From positions 806,001 to 870,000 of the forward strand of contig NC_007925.1 in NCBI RefSeq assembly GCF_000013745.1: a stretch of DNA of 64,000 nt, read 5' to 3'. The DNA comes from Rhodopseudomonas_A palustris_F (lineage in GTDB: Bacteria; Pseudomonadota; Alphaproteobacteria; Rhizobiales; Xanthobacteraceae). The position numbers and the translations under genes were made by a program. This document shows, piece after piece, positions 63,487 through 64,000 of the stretch. Every line of letters starts with the position of its first letter. Positions within the stretch are counted from its first letter, which is position 1. The notes under the pieces are model-generated. The model had not been told where the DNA came from. It did no database searches and saw only the letters and a program-made list of their open reading frames with translations.

Positions 63487-64000
63487 TTACGCCGCGTCGA
63501 CCAGCACCAGCTCGGAATCTTCCAGCGCGGTGATGGTCAGCTTGGCCTCGTCGTGGATCGCGGCGCCGTCGCGGGCATTCACCTTGACGCCGTTGACCTC
63601 GACCGAGCCGACCGCCGGCACCAGATAGAGATGCCGCGCCTTGTTCGGCTGATACTCCGCGCTCTCGCCGGCCTTCAGCGTGGTCGCCAGCACCCTCGCG
63701 TCGGCGCGGATCGGCAGCGCCTCGGTGTCGGAGGCGAAGCCCGAGGCGATGGTGACCAGCTTGCCGGAGCGGTCGGCCTTCGGGAACGGCTTGGCGCCCC
63801 AGGTCGGCTGCCCGCCTTTGCCGACAGGCTCGATCCAGATCTGGAAGATCCGGGTGGTCTCCTGCTCCAGATTGTATTCGGAATGCCGCACGCCGCTTCC
63901 CGCGCTCATCACCTGGACGTCGCCGGCCTCGGTGCGGCCCTTGTTGCCCATGCTGTCCTGATGGGTGATGGCGCCATCGCGGACATAGGTGATGATCTCC
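63487..64000 (-). CDS. Pirin-family protein (N-terminus cut by window edge)
   Basis: The 171 C-terminal residues are visible. Bicupin pirin fold: EIITYVRDGAITHQDS, then EAGDVQVMSAGSGVRHSEYN with the His/Glu residues that bind iron or act in quercetinase activity, FQIWIEP, and the C-terminal cupin (LYLVPAVGSVEVNGVKV). Pirins of this group may act as redox-sensitive cofactors or quercetin dioxygenases. The gene runs past the right edge. It is on the same strand as wrbA, with a repeat between. Confidence 0.9.
   Translation of the reverse strand, partial: EIITYVRDGAITHQDSMGNKGRTEAGDVQVMSAGSGVRHSEYNLEQETTRIFQIWIEPVGKGGQPTWGAKPFPKADRSGKLVTIASGFASDTEALPIRADARVLATTLKAGESAEYQPNKARHLYLVPAVGSVEVNGVKVNARDGAAIHDEAKLTITALEDSELVLVDAA

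Overview
The window is high-GC alphaproteobacterial chromosome. Gene content and order fit the Nitrobacteraceae (Rhodopseudomonas/Bradyrhizobium group), most likely a Rhodopseudomonas. The main pointers are the N-formylglutamate amidohydrolase - cpdR - tRNA-Val order, a ROSE-controlled small heat shock gene, an alpha-r8 (MmgR-type) sRNA next to an inositol-phosphatase-family gene, the ligase-associated DNA repair genes, and several families of GC-rich palindromic intergenic repeats typical of this group. The assignment comes from remembered family features, not from a database search.

Layout. 0-4.2 kb: a beta-oxidation operon on the minus strand (acyl-CoA dehydrogenase, thiolase, start of a FadB/FadJ-type protein cut by the window edge). 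4.5-14.4 kb: a PodJ-like polarity protein with Sel1 repeats, a divergent O-methyltransferase/AraC pair, a TSUP transporter coupled to a TIGR02186-type protein, and a metallo-hydrolase/EamA transporter pair divergent from a LysR regulator. 14.5-23.8 kb: the ligase-associated DNA damage response genes in two blocks, pdeM + DEXH helicase (minus) and exonuclease + ATP-dependent ligase (plus). They are separated by a tandem-duplicated outer membrane barrel protein and a TPR methyltransferase. One palindromic repeat family has entered the helicase and ligase reading frames in frame and lies against the pdeM start. 23.9-31.2 kb: DUF6460 protein, MATE transporter, metallo-hydrolase, DUF952 + pyrD, a LexA/S24-type regulator, a periplasmic alpha-carbonic anhydrase, and 1.1 kb of repeat-rich non-coding DNA. 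31.5-38 kb: gltD and gltB (ammonium assimilation). 38.4-49 kb: a secreted Pro-rich protein, Hsp20 with sigma-32 promoter and ROSE thermometer, a lipase-like hydrolase, galU, a diguanylate cyclase, an outer membrane barrel protein, a KdsD/KpsF isomerase and an AmpG-type permease, so the theme is the cell envelope. 49.3-55.3 kb: a DUF459 protein and a lytic transglycosylase, with a tyrosine recombinase and an AT-rich two-gene module between them. 55.4-64 kb: LysE, TSUP and LysR genes, an inositol-phosphatase-family gene, the sRNA, N-formylglutamate amidohydrolase, cpdR, tRNA-Val, a hypothetical membrane protein, wrbA and a pirin (cut by the edge).

The most notable structure is at 51.2-53.85 kb. 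A Xer-like tyrosine recombinase sits beside a 1.59-kb low-GC segment bounded by a perfect 22-bp inverted repeat, and each copy has the layout of a Xer/dif site (CATAA, 7-bp spacer, TTAT). Two convergent genes, a SAM methyltransferase and a two-TM protein of unknown function, each start 0-2 bp inside a site. This is the architecture expected of a DNA inversion switch or a chromosomal pdif-like cassette. It is an inference from sequence, but it is directly testable.
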